Part shown: positions 24,310-36,240 of the stretch, piece after piece
Layout of the letters: each line of letters starts with the position of its first letter
How positions within the stretch are numbered: position 1 is the stretch's first letter
From: Channallabes apus
Taxonomy: Eukaryota > Chordata > Actinopteri > Siluriformes > Clariidae
Direction: 5' to 3'
DNA: 64,000 nt
Assembly: GCA_030522415.1 (NCBI GenBank)
Contig: CM060109.1
Location: forward strand, 36,806,392-36,870,391
Made by a program: the position numbers and the translations under genes
The notes under the pieces: model-generated
The model's input: only the letters and a program-made list of their open reading frames with translations
What the model was told of the DNA's origin: nothing
Databases searched by the model: none

Positions 24310-24344
<35 letters not shown>
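24310..24344. repeat. Compound (CT)n(CA)n microsatellite
   Basis: Eight CT units directly followed by nine CA units. Confidence 0.95.
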
Positions 24345-25031
24345 TCATATCATTAGCAGCATCAGTGTAGATAGTGCAGTTGTGCATTGATCCAATTGTG
24401 GATCGATCCTATTAAGTCCACAACACAAAACCACTTTTTCACTTACTGTATTATACAAAGACAACTTTAATGTGGTGAACATATGAGCAGCTTTAAAGGG
24501 AGGTTATGGGTTCAAACTACAAGGAGATCTACTGTACTGTAGACGTGCAAGAAAAAGGCTGCAGTGTGCTCTGCTTCACTTAACAATATGCATTTATATA
24601 TTTCTACATAATCTTAAGCTTGTTACGCACAAGCATGCTTTGTTTAAAAATAGCTTTTTAGTTTGCTTGTGTTAGCATTTAGCATGGCCAAATAGAATCA
24701 AAGCACCATGTGTCTGATATTATAAATGAAATTGAAGTTAGAATTGTCAGGTACTTTGGACAGACAGTACTGTACTTCCAGGGTTTTTTGACTAGGTTAT
24801 TGCAATTAATATAATTTTTACGATAAATGAAATTATTTCTGTAAATGTTCTGCAGACTAACATGCAAAATGGTGTATTGGTTCAAATGAATTGTAATAAG
24901 GTAAATGCGTAATTCTCATAAATACAAGTAACTAAAGAAATATACACACAGATGGCATTACATCATTATAACAGTGCTGTGGGTTGTGGGGTGGGGACTC
25001 TGTGGATCAGATTGGGATATGGGGAGCATGT

Positions 25032-25053
25032 ACAGTACAGTACAGTACAGTAG
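25032..25053 (+). repeat. (CAGTA)n pentanucleotide repeat
   Basis: Four copies of the CAGTA unit between SINE copies. Confidence 0.85.
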
Positions 25054-25188
25054 GATGGGTCAGTAGCCTCTTTGTGGTGGTGCACTGGGTGTTCTGATAC
25101 TATTATTATCTCCTCATGTTTGCATCTTCTCATCGTCTAATAAATGTTTATTATTATTATTAGTCATCGTCTATATTCTGTATATAGA

Positions 25189-25570
25189 GGGTCACAGGGG
25201 GCCTGGAACCTATCCCAGGAAACTTAGGACATGATGTGGTGGGGTACACCCTGGAAAGGGTGCCAATCCATCACAGGGCACACATACACACACTCAATTT
25301 GGAACCGCCAATTAGCCTAATCTGCATGTCTTTGGACTGTGGGAGGAACCCGGAGTGCCCGGAGGAAATCCACCAAACTGTGGGAGGACCTGAAGGAAAC
25401 CTACATGGACAATGGAAGAACATATAAAAGTAAGCTCAGAATCTAACTGGGGATGGAGCTAGAATGGAGGAAATCCACCAAGCAAACAGCACACACACAG
25501 ACCAGAGTTGGGAATCAAACCCGGATCCTGGAGGAAGGCTAGCGGCTAATCGCTAAGCCACCTTGCTACC
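25189..25570 (-). mobile_element. Mermaid/DANA-like SINE, minus orientation
   Basis: In reverse complement it shows body landmarks such as CATGTCTTTGGACTGTGGGAGG (plus-strand view) and AACCTATCCCAGGA. It ends in a tRNA-like head containing box B (plus-strand view AATCAAACCCGG) and AGCGGCTAATCGCTAAGCCACC. It carries an extra 40-50 bp (ATGGACAATGGAAGAACATA) shared with the copy at 27536. Confidence 0.88.
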
Positions 25571-25819
25571 TGTTTTTATTATTATTATTATTATTATTAC
25601 TACTACATCAGTTACCCATTTCTAGTGGTTGCCATGTATTTACTTAATTCCACACCTATATCCAGATACACTGACACACACACACACGCATAGGAGTTAT
25701 TGGAATCAAAAATTTGTCATGGTATCTTTCCATTTCGTTCTGTCTTTCTGTCTTTTTTCCTTCCCTCAGTTTATCTTTGTAATGTTAATTCTTTGAATAA
25801 TAATAATTATAATAATAAT

Positions 25820-26191
25820 GAGGCGGCGCGGTGGTGTAGTGGTTAGCACTGTCGCCTTGCACCTCCAGGGTCCGGGTTCGATTCCCAGCCAGGCTCGATT
25901 CCCGTCTCTGTGTGCATGGAGTTTGCATGTTCTCCCCGTGCTTGGTGGGTTTCCTCCGGGTACTCCGGTTTCCTCCCACAGTCCAAAGATATGCAGGTTA
26001 GGCTAATTGGCGTTGCTAAATTGACCATAGTGTGTGAATGAGTGTGTGTGTGTGCTCTGCGATGGATTGCCACGCTGTCCAGGGTGTACCCCACCTCGTG
26101 CCCTGAGTCTCCTGGGATAGGCTCCAGGTCCCCCGCGACCCTGAACACAGGATAAAGCGGTATAGAAGATGAATGAATGAATGAATGAATA
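25820..26191 (+). mobile_element. Full-length Mermaid/DANA-like SINE
   Basis: The best-preserved copy: GGCGGCGCGGTGGTGTAGTG with box A GTGTAGTGGTTAGCAC, box B GGGTTCGATTCCC, the full body, and the tail GGATAAAGCGGTATAGAAG followed by (AATG)n. The box B region is partly duplicated (a second TCGATTCCC 17 bp later). Confidence 0.95.
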
Positions 26192-27010
26192 ATGAAAGAC
26201 AAACAAATAAAGAAATCAAAGAGATAAAAGGCACAATCTCCTTCGTGACTTTGTCTTCTATATTTCCATTACTGTGCTAAATCTGTCCTGCCAGTAGTGT
26301 GAGGTGTAGCGACCACACACACACCAGGAGACCATGACACCTGTAAGTCACGAGAAAATACTACACATGGCCAACAAATTCCCCAAGCTCAGCGCCATGC
26401 TCTAATAACAGTCGGGAATGATTGGTTGGGCCCATATGGAAAGCTGCGTGAGCATAATATCATTCTTGACTTTGTCTGCTGCGGTCTGCAGATTGAATCA
26501 AGCCGTAGCACTTTCTTCAGCAGCGTTATTCAACGCTGCACATTAAGCCGTATAAAGAAAGATTCCCACTGAGAGCATGAACGTCCTGTGCAGCTCTGTG
26601 AACAGTCCCAGCACACCCTCGGAGCAACGTTGTGTTTTCACACAAAATCTCATGGCTGCTGTCTCTGACACACTCCTGGTGAAAATGAAGGCTGTTTATC
26701 TTTCCTAAACATCTCTTCTGCTTTAAATGTCTCCTCTTCATCTTTCTGCCACTTGCATGTTTTCACACCTCTCTTTATCTCTTGTTCTCTAGCCCTTTCA
26801 TTCCGTGAAGCTGTCTACCTCCTCCCTTCATCTCTCTCCGCAGTGTCGGTGCTGTAGCTCTGTGAGCAGCTGAGCGGAAATCTAGTGGGAATAAACTGTA
26901 TGGAACAACACACATATCAACCTTGTCCTGTGAATACACAAACAACCGGGGAGCATTACTATTTAATGATAATGCCTCGACGTTAAGATTTCATACTGGT
27001 ACTCGTCTGT

Positions 27011-27011
<1 letters not shown>

Positions 27012-27042
<31 letters not shown>
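27012..27042. repeat. (CA)n microsatellite
   Basis: About 15 uninterrupted CA units. Confidence 0.95.
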
Positions 27043-27045
<3 letters not shown>

Positions 27046-27535
27046 CCAACAAATCTACAAATACAACAAGGATGGATAATTCAAATCAAACGCTCAGATT
27101 CGAACATACAGTAGATATACACACACCTACGTGGACACACAGGTAAAGCATGACTCAGTTCATTTCATCGAAAACATGAACGCAGAGTCCAGACTGCGAG
27201 TTCTCCCGAGATCTCACCCAGCATCTCCCGTCTTCCCACGCATCAGAGAACATCCGGCTGCTGCTATCGTTACCTTACGTAAGGCTTCATTGAAAGCAGC
27301 ACTCTTGATGCAGAAGGTCGGGAGGGGGAGACCGACCAGAGACTGACAGCCTCGACTCAACCTTACATTAGAAATACTGCAGAGCGACATACAGTACCAT
27401 GTAACAAAACCTTTTGTTCAGATTGAATAAGAGCTTTATCCACTGAGAATGGTGAAGGAATACATCCTAAAAAGGGTGACATCAAATTTTAGGGCATTAC
27501 TGGATGCATAAATTCACACTTTTAGCATAACCAGA

Positions 27536-27670
27536 TTTACCTACATGTAGGACAGTTGGAGGAAACCAGAGAACCTGAAGGAAACCAACATGGACACTGG
27601 AAGAACATATAAAAGTAAGCTCAGAATCAAACTGGGAATGGAACTAGAGTGGAGCTGTGGCATGCACCAT
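27536..27670 (-). mobile_element. SINE fragment, minus orientation
   Basis: Shares AGGAAACCAGAGAACC-type body sequence and GGACACTGGAAGAACATATA with the copy at 25189-25570. Head and tail are both incomplete. Confidence 0.7.
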
Positions 27671-27867
27671 TCTACCCTTTAATGAATACTGTATACAGGT
27701 CAACAGCACTCTCAGAATTCACACAGGTTAATACCCAGCTGATGTTTTTATTAAAATAGAGAAAGAGAGGATTTGCTCAAAGATGAAAAAAAAAAAACAG
27801 TTTGAGCTAAACTTCCTTCCTCCTGCTTGAAAGCCTAAAGTGCTTTTCCAGGATCAGGTTGTGCATC

Positions 27868-27869
27868 AC

Positions 27870-27919
<50 letters not shown>
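27868..27919. repeat. (CA)n microsatellite
   Basis: About 25 CA units, one of the longest CA tracts in the window. Confidence 0.95.
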
Positions 27920-27921
<2 letters not shown>

Positions 27922-29429
27922 ACACAAATTCAAAATACCTGCATCAACCCCCCGGTGTGAACACATCTGTACATGTTTACCGGTCACTGCACCAATGTGA
28001 CATGATGACTCTTAACATACAGTATGAAACAAAGCAGAAGTTTCCTTGAACAAATCAGGCATAATGCCAATAGACTAAAGACAGCTTACTGTGACAAAGA
28101 GGAATACCTTAAAGATGCACAACTCTTAAACATCAGGAAAACATTTGCCTGCTCTTCACATTTCTCTGAAACGGTAAATTTAAACATGTTGTTTTTACAG
28201 TTTGGAGTGAAAAAATACAAATAAAAAACGACGGAAAAAGAAGCATGTATCAAAGATCTGACCTTTCATTTTCAGATATTTTTGGTGTAGGCCGACGTGT
28301 TTACGCAGACCTACAGTATAACAATTATTGCGACAAAAATATTGCGACAATTGGCTGAACCCTGGTTTTAACTGTTCAACGCTTGTACAGAAAACACACC
28401 ACAGTACTGACCATGTTTGGGTTAAATGAATGGGTTGGAACCAATGGAAAACCACTGTTGTGTTTAGATCCTGGACATAACCAGGTTCGAATCAGAAAAA
28501 GTCACCGTGGTTGAAAGCTCTGATGTTTTAAAAGGTGCTCGCTTGGACAATACAAAAAGAACGGAAAAGCAACACTACAGCTTGGCAAGATAAGCAATGA
28601 AAAAGTGTTTTTTTTTTAGGTTTACCTGGGATATACATTAAAAAAAATTTTTTTAATAAAATAAAATGTAGAGAATGCAACTAATGCTGAGATTTCATTA
28701 TGTCTCCCAGATTGAATAATTGAATAACAAATTTGTGGACACATAACAACTCACATTAACTATCCCATTAGGCATGCTTGCCCTTGCTTCCTTATTCAGG
28801 GAAGGTTTTTCCATTGGACTTTGGAAAGTGGCTGTGGAGACTTTTGCTCAAGAGCATCAGTGTGATCAGACACTGATGGTGGGCTTATGGAGTTTCTTCC
28901 ACTGCACCCTTGGTAAATGTCCTCATGGAGCTCGCTTTGGGCATAGTTATTAATAATGAAAATAAAGATGGCTGCAATAATCAACTCAACAACTTGCATC
29001 AGACTTTACAGCTTGTGGTCCAAATCCGACCAATAAGCCACCTACAAAATTCTTGTTTTTACCCCTTTTTTCCAACGCACTATTGCTTCTAATTTAACAT
29101 TATTATTCATGGGCATTCATTATCACTGTAGAAGGCATACACTTCCAAAGTCTTTAGGTCATCTGGAATCTGAAGTGACATCTTCACTGACCCGTGACCA
29201 GGTTTGACCAACAGTTTCCCATCCTGTCAGTATAGTTTACATACTCAAGCACTCAAAAAACACTGCAGCCAAAAGCCTGTACTGACCATGATGCTACTGC
29301 GGATAACAAATTCAGTCATGGGAGATTTTCACATCACAATTGTCAGCTAGGATATACACATGGACTTGCACTAAGACTAAAACATAGAGGACCTCATTCA
29401 TTTGTTCATCTTCAGTAAGAGCATGTCAT

Positions 29430-29640
29430 GTGATGGGATACAATGATAAATCCATTCACACCTGCTGAGAACTGGCATTGCTTCGGGAGCATACAGGAGA
29501 AACCCAAGAAAACCAACTCTGACATGGTGACGTGGCTAAACTCCACACAGCTAGTAACCTGAGCAGGGCTTGACGCAGCCCAGCATTGTACTCGCTGCTC
29601 TACTGTTTCACCACTGAAAATATTCCAGCTCACCAACAGA
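29430..29640 (-). mobile_element. Very degenerate SINE, minus orientation
   Basis: The sequence CAGGAGAAACCCAAGAAAACC, CTAAACTCCACACAG and CTGCTCTACTGTTTCACCAC follows the order of a reversed Mermaid-like SINE (body to head). Identity is low. Confidence 0.45.
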
Positions 29641-29943
29641 TATTTATGGTGCATCTTTTTTTAAGACTGAAAGGATGGATTTCAGGCATAGATTTATTTC
29701 TCAAGGTTTGTATTTTTCTCAAAATCCACCTAGAAATTTGTATCTCAACAGTTTAAATTTATAGTTTAGCCAAAAACATCCACAGCAAATTGAACAGGAT
29801 GGCAAATGGGTCATCCAGTTCTACCGCCAACTTGTCCTTCTTGTTACGAATTTGTTTGCCTGAAATACTATTATACTGTAAATACATCAAACAAGAAGAA
29901 GGCAAGTAAAGAAAATCTATTTCGGATATACAATATATGACCT

Positions 29944-30062
29944 TTGGCACCCTGTCCAGGGTGTACCCCGCCTAGTGCCCGAAGTCTCCTGGGATAGGCT
30001 CCAGGTCCCCCGCGACCCTGAACACAGGATTAAGCGGTATAGAAAATGAATGAATGAATGAA
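29944..30062 (+). mobile_element. 3' fragment of a Mermaid/DANA-like SINE
   Basis: Starts at GGCACCCTGTCCAGGGTGTA and runs through GGATAGGCTCCAGGTCC to a (GAAT)n tail. 5' truncated. The segment is very close to 25820-26191, so it is relatively recent. Confidence 0.92.
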
Positions 30063-31009
30063 TATATGACCTTGACGTGAACTCGACCCTGTTTGTTCTA
30101 ATTACAAAATGTATTTAATTCATCTGCTGGTTACAATGGTAATTTGATATCAATACAAACATTCAGCCACTTGTTTATGCAATTCCATTCTAACATCGGA
30201 CAGACAATCAGACAGCTAGCAGAGATATAAAATGGTAATGATGTCAAAACTAACTTCAAAGGGAAGTAGCAAGGTCAAAGAAATGTTCTAGAACGTCATC
30301 AGCGGCTTACACACATAGCTTCTGCATTGCACCTGCTTTTGTCCCAATACAAAGGAAATCTAATATAAAAGACTATCCTGACTGCACACATTCAAATCTA
30401 CTAACTCTACTGTCTCGGAAGGGACATTGACATGTCTCTTTCACCCTCGATCACTCTCACCATCTGTGACACAGTCGAACTGTTACAGTTAGTGTAAACT
30501 TGTTAATGGGGCTCATATTTTACAACCAGAGCGCTTCTGGACCCTCTGACACATACTCGGTTTTTATCAGTTTCCCATTAACTGTTAGTGCTGCAATCAC
30601 TTTATCTGTGAGATTCGAATCTGAAGATGAATCCCACCACTAAATGTGGAAATCTGTTTGTGTGTGCATGTGTGCTTAAAAGAAGAAAATAAAGACACCG
30701 CCAAATATTTAAAAACTGCAAAATTGGATATATAACTCTGGCTCACACATACATACAAATACAGGTTTGTCTTAATATATTTGTGAAGAATTTCATTAAT
30801 GCTCTGCTAAAAAAAATAATCTAATTTTAATTTAATCCCAGAAAACAAAGATTACAATGTCTTTTTTTTTAAAGAAATAAAAGTAACAGATATTGTAAAA
30901 AGCATTTTTTTTTCATAAGGACCAGATACATGTCAAAATATTGCCAAAACTATCAGATACTTCTTCCTTGCCAGGACATTTGGATTTGGTCTCCACCAAA
31001 ATCTGAGGA

Positions 31010-31610
31010 ATATTCAAGTCAAACTAGGACTGTTGTTTGTACAGAATAACAGAACACAGGTACTGGAGTAAAGACATACCTTTATTTCTCTATATAATGC
31101 CCTGCTACACTAATACACTTAACCCAGTGTTTCACTATGGATACCATCAAGGTAGAAAGTTTTCTCTGCTGGAGCCATGATCAGACTGCCTGCTTCACAT
31201 CTGGAACGCTGGCCGCCCAAGAACTCCTTTAATGCCCCAAACACATGGAAATGGCTTGGAGTGAGGTCAGGACTGTATCGGGGATGTGGCACTACCTCCC
31301 AGCTGAGTTCCTGCAACATGCAAGTAGTGTTGTGATTGTGTGTATAGGTCTCACAGAAGTGTGTCTCTTCCGCAAGTTAACGGTATTATTGGTGGGATTA
31401 TTGGTCACAAGTTCTCTACTTTCTACTGTGTTGTTCTTTCAAGCCACCGCGTCTGGAATCGTCATTCTCAGACCTACTGCCTTCTTCAGAATGTTTGCTC
31501 CATTCAAATATTTTACTGCAGCTAAGAGCCTCATGGTTGCATGAAGTCTTTGGTAAATGTCAGCTGGATTACCCTCACTCATAAAAAAACTTCCCAGTTT
31601 GACTTGAACA
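31010..31610 (-). mobile_element. Internally deleted mariner element
   Basis: The terminal repeats TTCAAGTCAAACTAGGACT (left) and CCCAGTTTGACTTGAACAC (right, inverted) bound about 600 bp. The minus strand encodes an N-terminal piece (VKLGSFF-EGNPADIYQRLHA) and a C-terminal piece (LQELSWEVV, YSPDLTPSHFHVFGALKEFLGGQ). The catalytic middle is missing and frames are broken. The same deletion plan is seen at 57187-57745. Confidence 0.82.
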
Positions 31611-31790
31611 CCCAATAAATATGCCCACAGATACACACCGACATCATCTGATCACGTTAACAATGAATTTTCAAACACCCACATGTATAAATTAACACAT
31701 TACTAGGAAAAAAAAAAGAAGAAGAAAAAGAAAGGCAGCTTGTTCATGTACATGATTCTATGTAAATTTACTTTGCCTACACTTAAAACC

Positions 31791-31796
31791 TTTATT
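31791..31796 (-). terminator. rap2a: Candidate polyadenylation signal of rap2a (distal)
   Basis: AATAAA on the minus strand, 1.17 kb past the rap2a stop codon. Confidence 0.4.
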
Positions 31797-31829
31797 AAAG
31801 GAGCGTGAACAATGATGTGTTGAACACAC

Positions 31830-31835
31830 TTTATT
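31830..31835 (-). terminator. rap2a: Candidate polyadenylation signal of rap2a (proximal)
   Basis: AATAAA within CCTCAATAAAGTG on the minus strand, followed by a TG-rich stretch (GTGTTCAACAC), as is usual downstream of poly(A) sites. Confidence 0.45.
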
Positions 31836-32323
31836 GAGGTGCCAAATGAAAGAGTGTCACCATTCATTCAGGAAGGAGAGAGTAAATGTTCACATAAAAA
31901 AATATAAAATCAACAATGAATACACAGCACCTCGCTGCTCTGGTCTGACCGGAGTGATCGTCGTTTTGGCTCAAACTCTTTAAATCAGCTTCAAGCGGTT
32001 CAGTTTTCAGGCCATGCACACAGTCCACAGGCCCACAGGAAGGAGGAGCCGGAGTGGAACTGGCAAAGTCCACATTTGTATTTAGACTACCGGCATCACC
32101 ACCACCACCACTACGCATTATTTTCATTACGGTTTGAAATTGGTTTTCCCCCTGTGCACCTTTTTTTGTGAAACGCTAGCACTAGAGTGGAGTTTGATGG
32201 CACAATGTGAAGAATGTTTAACCCAACTCAGAAGCGAAATTGAAATGCTGGAAGATGAAAACTCCACAGAAACTGAAAGGGTTTTCTGTGCTAAGAGTCC
32301 CGTCATCATCTCCCAGAAAAAGA

Positions 32324-32343
32324 ACACACACACACACACACAC
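32324..32343. repeat. (CA)n microsatellite
   Basis: About ten CA units inside the putative rap2a 3' UTR. Confidence 0.9.
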
Positions 32344-32965
32344 AACTGATACACATCATCACACTGATGTTGAAGGAAAAAAAAAAAAAGAAAAGAAAAA
32401 AAATACAGAATTGTCCACAATGCCATCCTTCAGAATAACTAAGACCAAAGGGGGAAAGGTGTAGTTTAAAATGTATTTTTGGTAGTGTTTGAGTAGGTGT
32501 TTCTCTTTCTCTATTCAATCTTTTATTAAAGTTCAATGTTGAGGTTGTGGAAGTCGATCCCTTGGCTATTAGAGCTCCGTCTAAGTTACATGATTAGAAA
32601 CATATAATTAATCAAAATGGGTCAAGTCAACAGAAAACAATTTAAGAATAAAAACAATGGCTAAATAGTGTTAACAAACCTCAGGAGTGGCGTAGCCTCC
32701 GACTCCATCAAGAAACTGGGCACTCACTCATAAGGCCAGTGCACTTTTTTGTAAGTCAGTCAGGTAAAGTGACAAAAAACATCTCATTCTGACATTTATA
32801 CGCCAGAATGAATTACACTATGAGAAAACCGATGCACCAGAAAAAACACCTACTGTAATGTTTGAGTCTTTTTTGTAAATGTACTGTATATGACTGTGCC
32901 TGCATGTTTGTGCAGTGTGTATGAGTGTGTGTATGAGTGTTTGCACGAGCCCTCATGATGGAGGG

Positions 32966-33203
32966 TTATTGTATATTGCAGGAGGAGCAGCAGGGATCGT
33001 CTTTGTCTGGCTGCGCTGCGTAGTCCATCTGTCGGACGATTTCGGCAAACAGTTCATCCACCATGGTCTTGCTCTTGGCCGAGGTCTCGATAAAGGGGCA
33101 GCCCCATTCCTCTGCTAGAGCCTGACCCTCGTTCACCGACACCTCCCGCTCACTCTCCAGATCCACCTTATTTCCCACCAGGATCACCGGCACCTTCTCA
33201 TAC
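32966..33203 (-). CDS. rap2a: Rap2A small GTPase, exon 2 (C-terminal part)
   Basis: Encodes residues 105-183. The exon follows a pyrimidine-rich acceptor (TCTCTCATCCACAG, AG at 33205-33204). Its first base completes the Arg105 codon split across the intron. It carries the guanine-specificity motif NKVD (116-119), the SAK motif (ETSAKS) and the hypervariable tail ending CCSSCNIQ. The CNIQ box is the prenylation site, and the CC pair four residues upstream is the palmitoylation pair known for Rap2A. Together with exon 1 it gives 183 residues, exactly the Rap2 length. The tail distinguishes Rap2A from Rap2B and Rap2C. Confidence 0.98.
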
Positions 33204-34324
33204 CTGTGGATGAGAGAAAAAAAACATGGAGGTTAGCCGACACTACCTGTAGTGAAAATATCAAAACAAATACACCACAGATGAAGGAAAGGAAGTTATA
33301 GATGCTCTCGTATTGGATTAAATCTATTTTGTTTAAGAGTGAGAAGAATACGAAAAATAATAGCAATTTATTTAAGTGTTGGTATCACTTTCTAAAGCTA
33401 TGTTTACAAGCCACATTGTTCAATCACGATTTTTTTGGTTAGATCAGATTTGCATGATGGGTCACATTCATAAGTAACTTTTATCTGACTCTAACGTGAA
33501 CGTGTCTGTCCTCCAAAATGGCATGTACTGTATGTTTACATCGATACGGTCTTTGCACGTGCCATCACAATGCAAAACAAGGAAGAAAGCCAGACTTTAG
33601 CTGATTTAGCAGCTATTGCTAGCCCTTCTATAAAAAAAACACACACTGCAGGTGTTGGCCGTCAGCGAGTGAACCAAACAGAGTAAAAAAAAATTCTCAT
33701 TCAAGTCCCATGACCACATATGGGATACATATCTGATCGGACAGCCCAGTTCAGACGGCCCAAAAAAAAAAGACCGGTGTCACATTAGGGGAACAAAAAT
33801 AATCCGAAATAATCTAATCGAGTCAAATCAGGCTGGAAAATGAACATAATCTAATTAAATACTCCCACAAACACAGTGTTGCTGAATGATCTGAACTATG
33901 GTGACACATGAAGCGACTGTTACCCATAATCCTTTGCATTATATCGCTTTATATTACAAAGAACTAGTCTCATGTAAACACAACAAGCACAAACATAATA
34001 CAGACCAAATTATTATTGACATCATAATTACATCTTACAATGAGTGTAATGGCTTTAAATAAGCTTTTATACCTATAAAACGAGGTCATTCTAGGTCAGA
34101 ATCCAGGAAATAATTTTGAGTTTGTTTGGTTTGATTTCACACCGCACTTACTTCAACAAAATAAAAAAAGATAAAAAAGGGCTAATGATGAACATGTACT
34201 GCTGAAAACATCCTGTACATAGAAATGTATTTTATTTTTTTTATCCAAAATAAAGAAAATGATAAACAAAGCTTTGTCAAGTTTGAACACTAAAGCATGG
34301 AAACCACAAAGCTAGCGTGAAATA

Positions 34325-34903
34325 CAGTACTGTGCAAAAGTCTTAGGGACCATATTATATGTATAATTTCGTTATATATGTTTATCATGTCTGCAAAATC
34401 ATTCAGTATTTCCACATATAACTTAATAAAATTAATTACATTACAGGAGAATATATGCATGGCTACAAGACAGACCAGTTTTCAGATGGAAACAAAAAAC
34501 CTAATTTGCATAAAAATAGAAAGGAGCGAGCGTGACAAAGTTAACAGAAGAACTCATTCTCCAGCATGCTCAGTAAAACCTAACAGCTGTTTTCTTATAA
34601 AACTGAACAAATCTGTGTCTAAACCTCCTGATTTTAAGCAATGAGTTTTCACTCCAAATATTGACTGATTATTTTATTACATTTATAGAAGTTTTTTTTA
34701 ATGCAGAAATGTTTTCAAAAGCATATTTTGCTTATGCCAAATTTTTGGTATGTTCCCAAGACTTTTTCACAGTACTATAAGTAAAATAGTTGTTAGGTTT
34801 TTTGTACATATGATTTTGTACATAATTATGCAGACATGGTAAACATATATAACAAAATTGGTACAGCATATAATATGGTGCCTAAGACTTTTGCACAGTA
34901 TTG
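34325..34903. mobile_element. MITE with CAGTACTGTGCAAAAGTC termini
   Basis: 579 bp bounded by CAGTACTGTGCAAAAGTCTTAGG and its inverse, with one mismatch, and flanked by TA on both sides (34323-34324, 34904-34905), so it was moved by a Tc1/mariner-type transposase. An additional diverged copy of the right end (CAAGACTTTTTCACAGTACT) sits internally at about 34758-34778. No coding capacity. Confidence 0.88.
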
Positions 34904-36084
34904 TATATGATTAAATAATTAGATACAAAAATAATTTAAGCAAATTTATTAAAAATTATATTATATTCAGACTATTTCTATTCTAGTTATTTTCTCAGAA
35001 CTTTTCTCAGCTTCTCCCTCACAGGTTGGTTTAACGGTTCGTATCTATAACCAAGATACACGGCATTGTTGATGTGTAGTTCAGCTGTATCACTTTCCCA
35101 CCACAATGATCTCATGAAAAAGTTCTCCTGGAACCACACCGAGGGCAACTTGTTCAGTCGGTCAGGGACCGGTTGTTTTGGTCGGCACCCAAGTGCGATC
35201 GCTGCCCGTCTCATCTGCCTAAACAAACTGCACCAAAGAGGACAACTAAATGGTGCATGTGTGAAATAGCTGCCAGATGCCTGGAAAGATATCCATACAT
35301 CACACAAAGGCAAAGTCGGATAGATCATTAAATAAATAAATAAATAAATAAATGAATAGAAGTAAACTTCCTGCCTTTCGCACTCTTGAGTCTTGTCACA
35401 GTGATGCAGAGAGAATGAGAAATCAGCAGGGCAACAGCAATAATGCTCCTCGAGGCTGTAATCTTAAAAGAAATGACTGAGGGTTTAACAGTTTGCTTTA
35501 ATGGTATACTCATTTCAGATGCACAGAGCACCAGAGTGTTAACGCCTATCTCATCCTCCTCCTCAGCCTCCTGTCAGACAGAACAAACAGTATGACAACA
35601 AAATGGACTTCTCGGCTCTCATTAGACTCTGGTCGTTCTGTATGAAATATTCATGCCATTAAGTTGTGCCCCATGCTGCGAAGAGAGCGCGCAGGCAGAC
35701 ACACACTATGGCGTGGCGATGTGTTGGTCAGGTCTGCGTGTAGTAAAACGGAGCTGGGATCTCAGACTCCATCAGTGATCAGTGTAAGGAAGTGGGGAAA
35801 GTCTTGAACTGTTAAACCATGAGCATGCTGTTTTCTTATGGAGTGCATTCTCCTTTTCTTGGACATTTCCTGTTCGAGAGGAGCGTAGGAGCAGTCTCAG
35901 CATAATGTTTAGAACATGTGATGTTAGCAGGGTCTCTGCGGGAGCATTCCCATTTTAATGATAAAACAGAACATTTTCTCATGAAACCAAATGTTTCCAA
36001 ATGTTTTTTTTAATATCATAAGTTCATCAATTAATTTAAAAAACTTCAGTCATTTGTTTATCGTGATGAAGCTGCTGGAAGATC

Positions 36085-36240
36085 TGGATGGAACACACCA
36101 ACCAATTGCATGGCACCACACATCCCACTGACCCTGTGCAGAACCTGGAGAATGTAGAAGAATCCCGCACAAATTGGGGAAAAACATACAAAACTCACAG
36201 ACACAGAGGAACCTGAGCTCACGATCAAACTGTTGACTGT
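36085..36240 (-). mobile_element. Degenerate SINE, minus orientation
   Basis: The order AATCCCGCACAAATTGGGG, AAAACATACAAAACTCACAG and GAGCTCACGATCAAACTG resembles a reversed Mermaid-type body plus box B. The signal is weak. Confidence 0.4.

Larger units (their letters stand above)
17231..31785. other. farp1-rap2a intergenic region, repeat-filled
   Basis: No exon of a conserved gene was recognised in this 14.5 kb. It is populated by SINE copies, Tc1 and mariner remnants and simple repeats, listed individually. In human the importin gene IPO5 occupies the corresponding interval, and none of its exons is visible here. Unassigned stretches include 20.96-22.1 kb, 22.8-25.2 kb, 26.2-27.5 kb and 27.9-29.4 kb. 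Confidence 0.75.
31786..32965 (-). other. rap2a: rap2a 3' untranslated region (putative)
   Basis: About 1.1 kb from the stop codon to two AATAAA signals on the minus strand (31830-31835 and 31791-31796). It includes a CA tract at 32324-32343 and poly(A)-like runs near 32380-32400. The extent is inferred from the signals only. Confidence 0.55.

Noticed and set aside
31864..32127. 87-codon minus-strand ORF downstream of rap2a
   Set aside because: Falls inside the probable rap2a 3' UTR. No family resemblance, composition like a stop-poor stretch by chance.
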